A stretch of DNA of 16,681 bases from LW23 sp041287705. GTDB taxonomy: Bacteria > Verrucomicrobiota > Verrucomicrobiia > Methylacidiphilales > UBA1321. The position numbers and the translations under genes were made by a program. A model generated the notes under the pieces. It searched no databases. It was not told where the DNA came from and was given only the letters and a program-made list of their open reading frames with translations. The stretch covers positions 1 through 16,681 of the forward strand of contig JBGGNE010000034.1 in assembly GCA_041287705.1 (NCBI GenBank), given 5' to 3'. Positions 1 to 5,886 of the stretch are shown piece by piece. Numbering within the stretch: position 1 is the stretch's first letter; each line of letters begins with the position of its first letter.

Positions 1-7
1 CCGGCGA

Positions 8-619
8 TCAGATATGCACGACTATCAGGTTGTCTTCCACACTGACAGGGTAGCTCTCAACTGATTCGGCTTCGACGCCTTTTGCTGAACTGCTGCCGGC
101 AGGGCGATCCGGGTGACAGGCGGAGGCGGGAGCGGAATCAGGCGTCTGCGCGCTTTCTGTTTCCGCGGCCAGATCGGACTGGGCGACGCTGACGGGATAG
201 GCGCGGGTACGCACTTTGTGCGGGTTGAAGATGCTGCGGCCAGTCGTGATATCAAACTCCCAGGCGTGCCAGGGGCAGCGCACAATTTCGCCTTCGCGCT
301 GCCAGGTATACTCGCCCACTTTATCTGTAAATCCCATAGTGCCCGTAATTTTGCCGGCGCAAAGCGGCGCTAACTGATGCGGACATACGTTGAGCAGCGC
401 GTAGAAGCGGCCTCCTTTAAGGTGAAAAACCCCAATCGATTTGTTGCCGATCTGCACAATCTTGCGCCCACCCTCGGGAATCTCTCCCACACGGCATACG
501 ACGTGGCCGGGTTTCGGGGAAGGAGAAGGAGAAGTGGACGGGCTGGACTCGGTGGCCGGAGTGGATGGGTCGGAAATTTCAGACTCCGTCTTCCCGGCAG
601 TTGCGGTTTCGGTACTCAT
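8..619 (-). CDS. Rieske-type [2Fe-2S] ferredoxin-like protein
   Basis: A 203-aa soluble protein with one Rieske domain. It probably carries electrons for, or partners, the amidohydrolases encoded just upstream. The cluster ligands are visible as Cys79-Pro-His81 and Cys115-Pro-Trp-His118, followed by the typical CPWHAWEFD and TTG segment. The first 38 residues are a Ser/Thr/Pro-rich linker. I chose the ATG at 619 because it overlaps the stop codon of the upstream gene as ATGA, which implies translational coupling; an AGGAG lies 11 nt upstream. The frame stays open to 694, but that extension merely re-reads the end of the upstream gene. Oddly, the pentapeptide YPVSV occurs twice (141-145 and 190-194), with a low-complexity Ala/Ser/Glu stretch between the copies. 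Rieske proteins normally run straight from this strand to the C-terminal strand. The family call is firm; the redox partner is inferred from context. Confidence 0.9.
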   Translation of the reverse strand: MSTETATAGKTESEISDPSTPATESSPSTSPSPSPKPGHVVCRVGEIPEGGRKIVQIGNKSIGVFHLKGGRFYALLNVCPHQLAPLCAGKITGTMGFTDKVGEYTWQREGEIVRCPWHAWEFDITTGRSIFNPHKVRTRAYPVSVAQSDLAAETESAQTPDSAPASACHPDRPAGSSSAKGVEAESVESYPVSVEDNLIVVHI

Positions 620-1755
620 ACAAGGGCAGGCTCCTGTGCAGGGTTGGCGGCAGTGGCAGTCGAGGCCGAGGCGGCGCTTACGGATGGCTTCCATTTGGAG
701 GCCGGAATCTCAATTTTCGGCCCCAGCTTATCTCCGTAGAGTTCCTCGGCGTTGCGGTGGTAAATACGCTCGGCCAGCGGCTGCGGCAGGCGTGGCAGGC
801 CGTGCGCGGGGGAGTCGTTATCCCAGTGCGGATAGTCGCTGCTGAACATCAGCGTCTTGTCGGCGTGAATCATGTCCATCAGCGCCATAAACTGCGCGTG
901 ATTCTCCGGCTCCTCGATCGGCTGCGAGGTAAAGCGCACGTGCTCCGTAATGTACTCGCTTGGCAGGCGTTTTACCCAGGGGGTCAGGCTGCGCAGCGCC
1001 TTCCAGTCTTTGTCCAGACGCCACATCACGCCGGGTATCCACCCCAGCCCGCCTTCCACCGCCAGAAACTTCATCTGGGGGAAGTGCTCGAACGTGCCTT
1101 CGCACACCAGGCTGGTGATCTGCCCCATGTAGTTCTGCGGAATGTTGGCGTGCCACTCCAGGTAAGTGCTGGGCGGACCGGCAATAAAGCCGTTGGAGAT
1201 CCCGTGCCCTTCCTTGCCGGGGTGAACGCTGACGTGCAGGCCGTGGTTCATCGCTTCCTCGTAAATGGGCCAGTAGAACTGCTGCCCCAGAGGGATGCGC
1301 GTGGCGCTGGACATCACGACCTGCACCATCTGCGGGTGACGGCCAAGACGCCGGATCTCCTTCACCGCTTCCTCGGGAAACTGCGGTGTTACGACAATGG
1401 CACCCAGGTAGCGCGGGCTGAAGTTAAGCCACTTCTCGATCAGCCAGTCATTGACGGCGCTGCTGTATGCGGCAGCGATGTAGCGATTCGGGTGCACGCC
1501 GTAGGTCAGACTGCCGGCGGGAAGCAGAATGCTTTTCTCCACGCCGTACGGATCCATCCAGTGCTCAAAGAGATAGCCGGGGTCAGTCGCCGGGCCGCCA
1601 CCGCCCGGTGGCTTTGCATCCTGACGCATGACGCCGATGGGGCTGGGCAGGAAACCGCCGCCGCCCGCAGGCAGCTTGCGAATGCTCTCCGGCAAATAGG
1701 GGAGCAAGGCACCGGGCTCTTCCGCGGGATGAACGTCGCAGTCGATAATTCGCAT
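616..1755 (-). CDS. Amidohydrolase 2 family metal-dependent hydrolase/decarboxylase (copy B)
   Basis: A 379-aa TIM-barrel hydrolase of the amidohydrolase-2 (ACMSD-like) group, whose members hydrolyse or decarboxylate cyclic and aromatic acids using one metal ion. Visible signatures are Asp7-Val-His9 at the N terminus (metal ligands), His178 in SVHPG, the EGG-GWIPG segment near 233-241, and the likely catalytic/metal Asp307 in SSDYPHWDND. The start at 1755 matches the start of the neighbouring paralogue (both begin MRIIDCDVHP); the reading frame is open further upstream but that part is not protein-like. It lies 49 nt after the paralogue and overlaps the Rieske gene by 4 nt, so all three form one operon. 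No Shine-Dalgarno sequence precedes it. The family is clear. The substrate is unknown; the pairing with a Rieske protein, known from other bacteria, suggests aromatic or cyclic acid breakdown. Confidence 0.9.
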   Translation of the reverse strand: MRIIDCDVHPAEEPGALLPYLPESIRKLPAGGGGFLPSPIGVMRQDAKPPGGGGPATDPGYLFEHWMDPYGVEKSILLPAGSLTYGVHPNRYIAAAYSSAVNDWLIEKWLNFSPRYLGAIVVTPQFPEEAVKEIRRLGRHPQMVQVVMSSATRIPLGQQFYWPIYEEAMNHGLHVSVHPGKEGHGISNGFIAGPPSTYLEWHANIPQNYMGQITSLVCEGTFEHFPQMKFLAVEGGLGWIPGVMWRLDKDWKALRSLTPWVKRLPSEYITEHVRFTSQPIEEPENHAQFMALMDMIHADKTLMFSSDYPHWDNDSPAHGLPRLPQPLAERIYHRNAEELYGDKLGPKIEIPASKWKPSVSAASASTATAANPAQEPALV

Positions 1756-1804
1756 GTGGGTGATCGGGGAGTGTGTGGAGAAGGGAGGTGTATTCGCGTG
1801 GTTA

Positions 1805-2959
1805 TTAAACGAGAACGGCCTCATTCTTGCGCGTTTCCGCACCCGCGCCGGCTGCCGTGACACCCGGGAGTGGTGCGCCGGAAATGGCGGGCTTGTACTT
1901 CGCGGGCGGGATCTCGATCTTCGGCCCCAGCTTGTCGCCGTAGAGTTCCTCGGCGTTCTTGTGGTAGATGCGCTCTGCAAGACCCTGCGGCAGGCGGGGC
2001 AGACCGTGCGCGGGGGAATCGTTGTCCCAGTGCGGGTAGTCGCTGGAAAACATCAGCGTCTTCTCGGCGTGAATCATCTCCATCAGCGCCATAAAGTGCG
2101 CGTGATTCTCCGGCTCCTCGCTGGGCTGTGAGGTAAAGCGTACGTGCTCGATGATGTACTCGCTGGGCAGTTTCTTCAGCCAGGGCGTCATGTGGCGCAG
2201 CGCTTTCCAGTTCTTGTCCAGGCGCCACAGCACTCCGGGTATCCACGCCAGGCCGCCTTCGACAGCCAGAAACTTCAGTTGCGGAAAGTGCTCGAACACG
2301 CCTTCGCATACCAGGCTGGTGATCTGGCCCATGTAGTTCTGTGGAATGTTCGTATGCCACTCCAGATAAGTGCTGGGCGGGCCGGCGATGAAACCGTTGG
2401 CCACGCCTTTGCCTTCGGTGCCGGGGTGAACGCTGATGTGCAGGCCGTGGTTCAGCGCTTCCTCATAGATCGGCCAGTAACAGCGCTGCCCCAGCGGGAT
2501 GCGCGTGGCGCTGGCCATAACTATCTGCACCAACTGCGGGTGACGTCCCAGACGGCGGATCTCCTTCACTGCTTCATCGGGAAACTGCGGCGTGACAACC
2601 AGCGCGCCCAGATAGCGCGGGCTGAAGTTGAGCCACTTGTCGATCAGCCAGTCATTCGTTGCGCGGGTGCGGCCTGCCGCTACATACTGGTTGGCAATAA
2701 TACCCATGCCCAGCGCACCGCCCGGCAGCAGCACCGCTTTTTCCACGCCATACGGATCCATCCAGTGATCGAAGGTATAGGCGGGGTCGGACGCCGCAAC
2801 GCCGCCGGAGGGAGTACGCGCGTCCTCGCGCAGCACTCCAATGGGGCTGGGCCACATATTGTCGCCGCCGACCGGAAGTTTGCGGAGGCTCTCCGGCATA
2901 TACTGGGCTATCGCTCCGTCGTCGTCTGACGGATGCACGTCGCAGTCGATGATTCGCAT
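1805..2959 (-). CDS. Amidohydrolase 2 family metal-dependent hydrolase/decarboxylase (copy A)
   Basis: A 384-aa cytoplasmic metal-dependent hydrolase and the first gene of the minus-strand operon. It has the same active-site set as the next gene: Asp7-x-His9, His178 (ISVHPG) and Asp307 (SSDYPHWDND). By hand alignment the two proteins are about 88% identical over residues 102-352 without gaps, but only about 59% over residues 1-101, and their C-terminal tails differ. This is a tandem duplication with uneven divergence. The C terminus (after about residue 352) is an Ala/Pro/Gly-rich tail that probably lies outside the barrel. The ATG at 2959 has no Shine-Dalgarno sequence. I could not see a convincing promoter in the AT-rich region upstream. 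Both copies keep all visible metal and catalytic residues, so both are probably active, perhaps on related substrates. Confidence 0.9.
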   Translation of the reverse strand: MRIIDCDVHPSDDDGAIAQYMPESLRKLPVGGDNMWPSPIGVLREDARTPSGGVAASDPAYTFDHWMDPYGVEKAVLLPGGALGMGIIANQYVAAGRTRATNDWLIDKWLNFSPRYLGALVVTPQFPDEAVKEIRRLGRHPQLVQIVMASATRIPLGQRCYWPIYEEALNHGLHISVHPGTEGKGVANGFIAGPPSTYLEWHTNIPQNYMGQITSLVCEGVFEHFPQLKFLAVEGGLAWIPGVLWRLDKNWKALRHMTPWLKKLPSEYIIEHVRFTSQPSEEPENHAHFMALMEMIHAEKTLMFSSDYPHWDNDSPAHGLPRLPQGLAERIYHKNAEELYGDKLGPKIEIPPAKYKPAISGAPLPGVTAAGAGAETRKNEAVLV

Positions 2960-3213
2960 GGTGTTAAGTAAGGTGGATGGGTGAGAGGATTCGGTTAGTA
3001 ATTAACCTGGTGAAAAGCGAAGAAGAAAAAGAAAGGGCGTGTTGTGAAATCAGTAGATGAAATGTTAAAGGAATGAGGATAGATTCTTTAGCTATGAAGT
3101 GCCGTTGCTGACAGGAAAGTCATCGATGGCAGTCCTTTCAGACCTTAATAAGGTAGCACATCATAATGAATTTATGAAAAAACACCCTGGAGCAGGAAAT
3201 AGAGGAGCCACAC
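2960..3213. other. AT-rich intergenic region upstream of the amidohydrolase operon
   Basis: This stretch separates the divergent amidohydrolase operon (minus) from the small ORF at 3214 (plus) and must hold the operon promoter, but no good -35/-10 pair is visible on either strand. It contains a nearly pure purine run on the plus strand (about 3012-3037). It also holds a short open frame that reads from 3069 to a TAA at 3225-3227 with protein-like composition; possible starts are GTG 3099 and ATG 3126 (see the separate entry). Confidence 0.5.
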
Positions 3214-3227
3214 GTGGGATTCTGTAA
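3126..3227 (+). CDS. Possible 33-aa small ORF overlapping the next gene
   Basis: ATG at 3126 opens a 33-codon frame ending in TAA at 3227, overlapping the GTG start of the following 102-aa ORF by 14 nt in another frame. The frame stays open upstream to 3069, with a GTG at 3099, and reads like protein (charged, with a Lys-Lys-His-Pro-Gly-Ala-Gly segment). No Shine-Dalgarno sequence precedes either start. It could be a short leader peptide coupled to the 102-aa gene, the 5' part of one gene broken by a frameshift near 3200-3225, or chance. I do not recognise it. Confidence 0.25.
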   Translation: MAVLSDLNKVAHHNEFMKKHPGAGNRGATRGIL

Positions 3228-3522
3228 AATGGATCCTCCTTGCGGTATGGTAGGTTTCTTCCTTGTTTCGCAAGACTACGACCCGGAAAAGCATGCTGCA
3301 TTCATGGCTGACTCCCGTAAGGTGTGGCTCACCGATGAGGGCGAGCGGTGGTTATATTGTTTCGTCTCCGCCGCATTTGCGGAGTTGCATCATATTGATT
3401 TAGATTCGTATGAGTTTCGTGATTCAGAGAGTACGCCGATTGCAGATTCATGGCTTAGTCTGACCAAGATGGAATGTGCAGGATGCTTTAGCAAAAAAGA
3501 GAAGGCCGAAGGTTCAGCATAG
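3214..3522 (+). CDS. Hypothetical 102-aa protein with low-GC coding sequence
   Basis: I do not recognise this protein. It starts with GTG at 3214, preceded by AGAGGAG six bases upstream. That is the best Shine-Dalgarno in the window, where nearly all other genes lack one. The product is soluble-looking, rich in aromatic and acidic residues, with a WLTDEGERWLYCFV segment near residues 33-46 and a Cys-Ala-Gly-Cys pair near the C terminus (about 91-94). No signal peptide or transmembrane segment is evident. Base composition is clearly lower in GC than the neighbouring metabolic genes. Together with the ribosome-binding site this hints at acquisition from elsewhere. It is transcribed toward the IclR gene, 49 nt away, with no clear terminator between them. 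It may be the remaining 3' part of a longer gene that began near 3099. Confidence 0.55.
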   Translation: MGFCKMDPPCGMVGFFLVSQDYDPEKHAAFMADSRKVWLTDEGERWLYCFVSAAFAELHHIDLDSYEFRDSESTPIADSWLSLTKMECAGCFSKKEKAEGSA

Positions 3523-3571
3523 GAATCAGACCAGGAATGGTGCTCTGGCTTGATACATTTGCGTTTGTCGC

Positions 3572-4447
3572 TTAGCGGTAGCTCATCTCTGCCGCCGCTG
3601 CCCGCACGGCCTCGACGATCCGGAGTTTCACGGTTTCAGGCGATGCGTCTGGGTCATCCGTCAGACATGCTTTATCCCCGTTCAGGCTGGCGCCGATGCA
3701 GCCCCACAGGATGTTGTTGCGGCCATAGATGGGCGCCGCGGCACGAATAGGCGAGTTAAGTTCAGGTACCGCGTAGCCCTGTCGGCGCGAGGCAGCCAGA
3801 AATTCCTCCAGCTTAGCCTCCGTGCCCCACAGTCCCGCACCGTACAGGCTGAACGGATTGCGCATCTGAAAATCGTGGCGCTCCTGAGTGTTCGCAAACG
3901 CCAGAAAACAGAGCGACGTGGCGGTGGAGTACGGCACCCGCACAGGCGCGCGCGGCTCCTGGATCACATCCTGGCGCGAACCCTCAATGCGCAGAATCGC
4001 CAGCAGTTCCGAGCCCACCGCCTGGCACATCAGCACATTGGCGCCCGGCAGCCGCTCGCGCACCGAGATCATTGCCGCGCGGCACATCGTGCGTGTCGGT
4101 CCGGCACCTTCGCCTGTGCTTTCTTCGTGCGCCGCCGCCAGTTCGCGCAGCTTCTGCCCCAGACGATACCGCACCGGCCTCGCCGTTTTCTCCAGCCAGC
4201 CGGGTGCTATCAGCGTCGCTGTTAAATTAAACGCCGTGGGTACCGCCACATCCAGTGCGTCGGCCACTTCCTGCAGTGACAGCCCTTCGGGCGCTTTGGA
4301 TACGAGCTCCAGAATAGTCAGCCCGCGCGCCAGCGACTGCACCGATCCGGAGGCCTTCGCTGCAGGTGCTGTAACCGAGGTAAGCACGGCAGGATCCACC
4401 GCATGGGAAGATTCGGTAGGAAAAGAAGGTGTAGGGCCGTTTTTCAT
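3572..4447 (-). CDS. IclR-family transcriptional regulator
   Basis: A 291-aa DNA-binding regulator. After a disordered Pro/Ser/Thr/Ala-rich stretch of about 34 residues comes the IclR winged helix (about 36-94; VQSLARGLTILELV, then LSLQEVADALDV as the first helices and PTAFNLTATL as the recognition helix). The effector-binding domain fills the rest, about 100-290. IclR proteins bind small metabolites, often aromatic or sugar acids, and control catabolic operons. ATG 4447 is preferred over ATG 4468 because a -35/-10 pair (TTGACG, 17 bp, TAATAT) puts the -10 box across 4467-4472, so 4468 would lie inside the promoter. No Shine-Dalgarno sequence is present. A palindrome over the -10 box suggests autorepression. 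Plausible targets are the amidohydrolase/Rieske operon or uxaC; this is inference. Confidence 0.88.
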   Translation of the reverse strand: MKNGPTPSFPTESSHAVDPAVLTSVTAPAAKASGSVQSLARGLTILELVSKAPEGLSLQEVADALDVAVPTAFNLTATLIAPGWLEKTARPVRYRLGQKLRELAAAHEESTGEGAGPTRTMCRAAMISVRERLPGANVLMCQAVGSELLAILRIEGSRQDVIQEPRAPVRVPYSTATSLCFLAFANTQERHDFQMRNPFSLYGAGLWGTEAKLEEFLAASRRQGYAVPELNSPIRAAAPIYGRNNILWGCIGASLNGDKACLTDDPDASPETVKLRIVEAVRAAAAEMSYR

Positions 4448-4462
4448 AATAGCTGAAAGTGT

Positions 4463-4479
4463 TTTCATATTAAATGAAA
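4463..4479. promoter_or_regulatory. Perfect palindrome over the IclR -10 box (operator candidate)
   Basis: TTTCAT, five bases ATTAA, then ATGAAA: a perfect 6-5-6 inverted repeat covering the predicted -10 element. IclR-family regulators commonly bind palindromes of about this size and many repress their own genes. A partial second repeat, GAAA-N4-TTTC (4455-4466), overlaps it on the gene side. Confidence 0.45.
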
Positions 4480-4495
4480 GTAAGGGAGCCGTCAA
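4467..4495 (-). promoter_or_regulatory. Predicted IclR-gene promoter
   Basis: Read on the minus strand: TTGACG (4495-4490), a 17-bp spacer, then TAATAT (4472-4467). The predicted transcript would begin near 4460, leaving a leader of only about a dozen bases before ATG 4447, in keeping with the absence of a Shine-Dalgarno sequence. Confidence 0.5.
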
Positions 4496-4511
4496 CGCTC
4501 ATTTTCTGGAA

Positions 4512-4658
4512 ATGTGTCCCTTGCCTTCATTTCAGATCCAGGAAACTGATAGCAAGCAGTTCGCCAATCTGGTCGCAGCGGTGTATCAACTTGAAGCGCG
4601 GTATATCGATAACCCAATGGCTGCAGCGGATTGGATACTTATGCGCAGAGACATTTAG
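4512..4658 (+). CDS. Possible 48-aa small protein
   Basis: ATG at 4512 starts a 48-codon frame ending in TAG at 4658, divergent from the IclR gene. The frame is open further upstream, but there it is antisense to IclR; only this 3' part falls outside that gene and reads as a sensible acidic/aromatic helix-forming peptide (VAAVYQLEARY followed by a DW and a basic end). The pattern of a tyrosine-rich helix followed by an Asp-Trp is faintly like the DUF2934 type of small protein, but this is only an impression. There is no clear Shine-Dalgarno sequence. It could also be a relic of a longer gene. Confidence 0.35.
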   Translation: MCPLPSFQIQETDSKQFANLVAAVYQLEARYIDNPMAAADWILMRRDI

Positions 4659-5046
4659 CCTTTCCTTAATGTATTGCATACTACAGAAGAAGCATCTGTC
4701 AGGAGACACATTGACAGCATCTCCGACACTGTTGACGCAATTAAGTCAGAGGTGTTTTATAACATCAACAGGCACTCTTTATTACTAGTGCTTAAATCAA
4801 CGGCGTATAGGTGTTATCAAAAGAAAGACGCGCAAAGTTAAAGACAGAATTCGTATCTTATGTACACTGGCTCTAAGAAACAGAGACGGAATGCAGAACG
4901 GGAGTCGACAGGCGGATTCAGAGCACACTTAGCCGCGATGGCCGCCTGTAAAATCGCACTCTTCGACCTTATCCTTTCCTGCATGTTCGTTCCTGTTTTG
5001 AGTGTCCGCTCCCCTTTTCCTACAACCGTTCAAACCGGGTATTGTC
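4659..5046. other. AT-rich non-coding gap
   Basis: No convincing gene. Short open frames exist (for example from ATG 4860 into the next gene), but their translations are unremarkable. A 6-bp inverted repeat CTGTCA/TGACAG sits at 4696-4717, and ACAGGCGG/CCGCCTGT at 4908-4949. A weak promoter-like pair on the plus strand (TTGACG 4732-4737, 17 bp, TTTTAT 4755-4760) lies almost 300 bp before the next gene, so its relevance is doubtful. Confidence 0.5.
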
Positions 5047-5373
5047 ATGGACTCCTCCTCCGCTTCCATCAGCACTAACGACTTGCATCAGGCTTTGGCC
5101 GCCAGCGGCCGTAATCAACCTGCCCCGCGCAGCCATTTTTTTGATGGCGTTATGTGTCTCCTGATCGTCGTCGCATTTTATCTGCTCAGCTACGGGCCGA
5201 TGGCGATGATGTATCGGCAGGATATCCTGAGCAGCAACTCCTGGCACGCGCAGCCGGTACACATGCTCTACATTCCCATTGAATGGGCGATGCAGGATCA
5301 CATGGTGCGCGAAGTGATGGGCGGCTACATTCACCTGTGCGAATCGGCCTGCGGCATGCGTCCCCCCGGATAA
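5047..5373 (+). CDS. Small single-span membrane protein, 108 aa
   Basis: Unknown function. A polar Ser/Thr/Asn/Gln-rich N terminus (about 1-32) precedes one hydrophobic segment (about 32-57, containing LLIVVAFYLLSYGP). A short extracytoplasmic or peripheral part follows with the motif LYIPIEW, an Arg-Glu and YIHL. The layout and the spaced motifs (Y-x-L-S-x-G-P, then Y-x-P, then R...Y-x-x-L) resemble the protein at 16231-16656, so the two look like distant members of one small membrane-protein type. I chose ATG 5047 because the frame upstream to 5002 has no sensible protein character. No Shine-Dalgarno sequence is present. It converges with the next gene, 13 nt away. Confidence 0.6.
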   Translation: MDSSSASISTNDLHQALAASGRNQPAPRSHFFDGVMCLLIVVAFYLLSYGPMAMMYRQDILSSNSWHAQPVHMLYIPIEWAMQDHMVREVMGGYIHLCESACGMRPPG

Positions 5374-5374
5374 T

Positions 5375-5387
5375 ACCAGGGTCTGGT
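5375..5387. terminator. Short hairpin between convergent genes
   Basis: ACCAG, loop GGT, CTGGT: a 5-bp stem placed exactly between the stop codons of the two convergent genes. It has no strong T-run, so it is at most a weak bidirectional terminator. Confidence 0.25.
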
Positions 5388-5668
5388 TATTTGCGTCCGA
5401 GGAAGACCGCGTGGCGCATTTCCGGCGAACCATGATCGGTTTCCAGCCACTGCTCCCAGGCTTCCTCCACGGTCACGTCCACGCCGTGATTCATTGCTGT
5501 GCGTTGCAGAAACGTCTGCAGGCGCAATGCCAGCTCATTATCCTGGGGCGAGCCTCCGTTGCCCGTGCGGACCATCTCCAGCAGCCCCCGGTAAACCCGC
5601 TTCAGATCGCCGAGGCTTAGCGTGAGGGTAGCCTGACCGCTTTCCTCATTGCATGCTTCGAATTTCAT
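5387..5668 (-). CDS. Hypothetical 93-aa soluble protein
   Basis: Not recognised. A small acidic protein with an amphipathic pattern: a beta-like start (residues 1-18, including QATLTLSLGDL), a helix (about 19-35, DLKRVYRGLLEMV), a Gly/Asn-rich loop, a second helix (about 43-58, LALRLQTFLQRTAM), then a Glu/Trp-rich C-terminal helix (EEAWEQWLETDH). No signal peptide or membrane segment. The regular hydrophobic periodicity and the good stop-to-stop fit against its convergent neighbour support it as a real gene. The start is ATG 5668; there is no Shine-Dalgarno sequence. It is divergent from uxaC, with about 220 bp between them. Confidence 0.6.
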   Translation of the reverse strand: MKFEACNEESGQATLTLSLGDLKRVYRGLLEMVRTGNGGSPQDNELALRLQTFLQRTAMNHGVDVTVEEAWEQWLETDHGSPEMRHAVFLGRK

Positions 5669-5886
5669 GCGGTAAATCTACCATTTTCCTGCATTTCGCA
5701 CGAGGGGAATATCGTCAGACGCTATTTTTTTACGTTCACACCGCATAATGGGATTGCGCCAGTTCATTCCCCCGGATCTTCTTCCCGTATTTTCTGAAGG
5801 AAAGCACTGTGCACGTGCCCTTTTGACGGCGCGCCATCCTTTACCTGCTGCATCCTATCCGCTACTATTGGTCCGATAACACCTTC

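Noticed and set aside
620..694. Cysteine-rich N-terminal extension of the Rieske protein (Cys-His-Cys and several Cys-Pro)
   Set aside because: It is an out-of-frame reading of the upstream amidohydrolase C terminus; the ATGA overlap gives a better start.
565..1860. 431-codon open frame on the plus strand
   Set aside because: It is antisense to the amidohydrolase gene along its length; a similar antisense frame occurs opposite the paralogue (2144-2929), as expected from shared codon bias.
3012..3037. Purine run as a structural or regulatory element
   Set aside because: Short, interrupted by a C, and such runs are common in AT-rich gaps; no mirror repeat is evident.
4474..4788. 104-codon open frame on the plus strand upstream of the small membrane gene
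   Set aside because: Composition is unlike protein (Ser/Leu/Cys-rich, no pattern), its start lies in the IclR operator, and a better small frame overlaps it.
4908..4949. ACAGGCGG/CCGCCTGT inverted repeat as a terminator or attachment site
   Set aside because: The 26-base loop is long, no T-run follows, and there is no gene directly upstream or integrase nearby.
4860..5078. 72-codon open frame ahead of and overlapping the small membrane protein
   Set aside because: It overlaps a better supported gene, has no ribosome-binding site, and its end is a frame-shifted reading of that gene.
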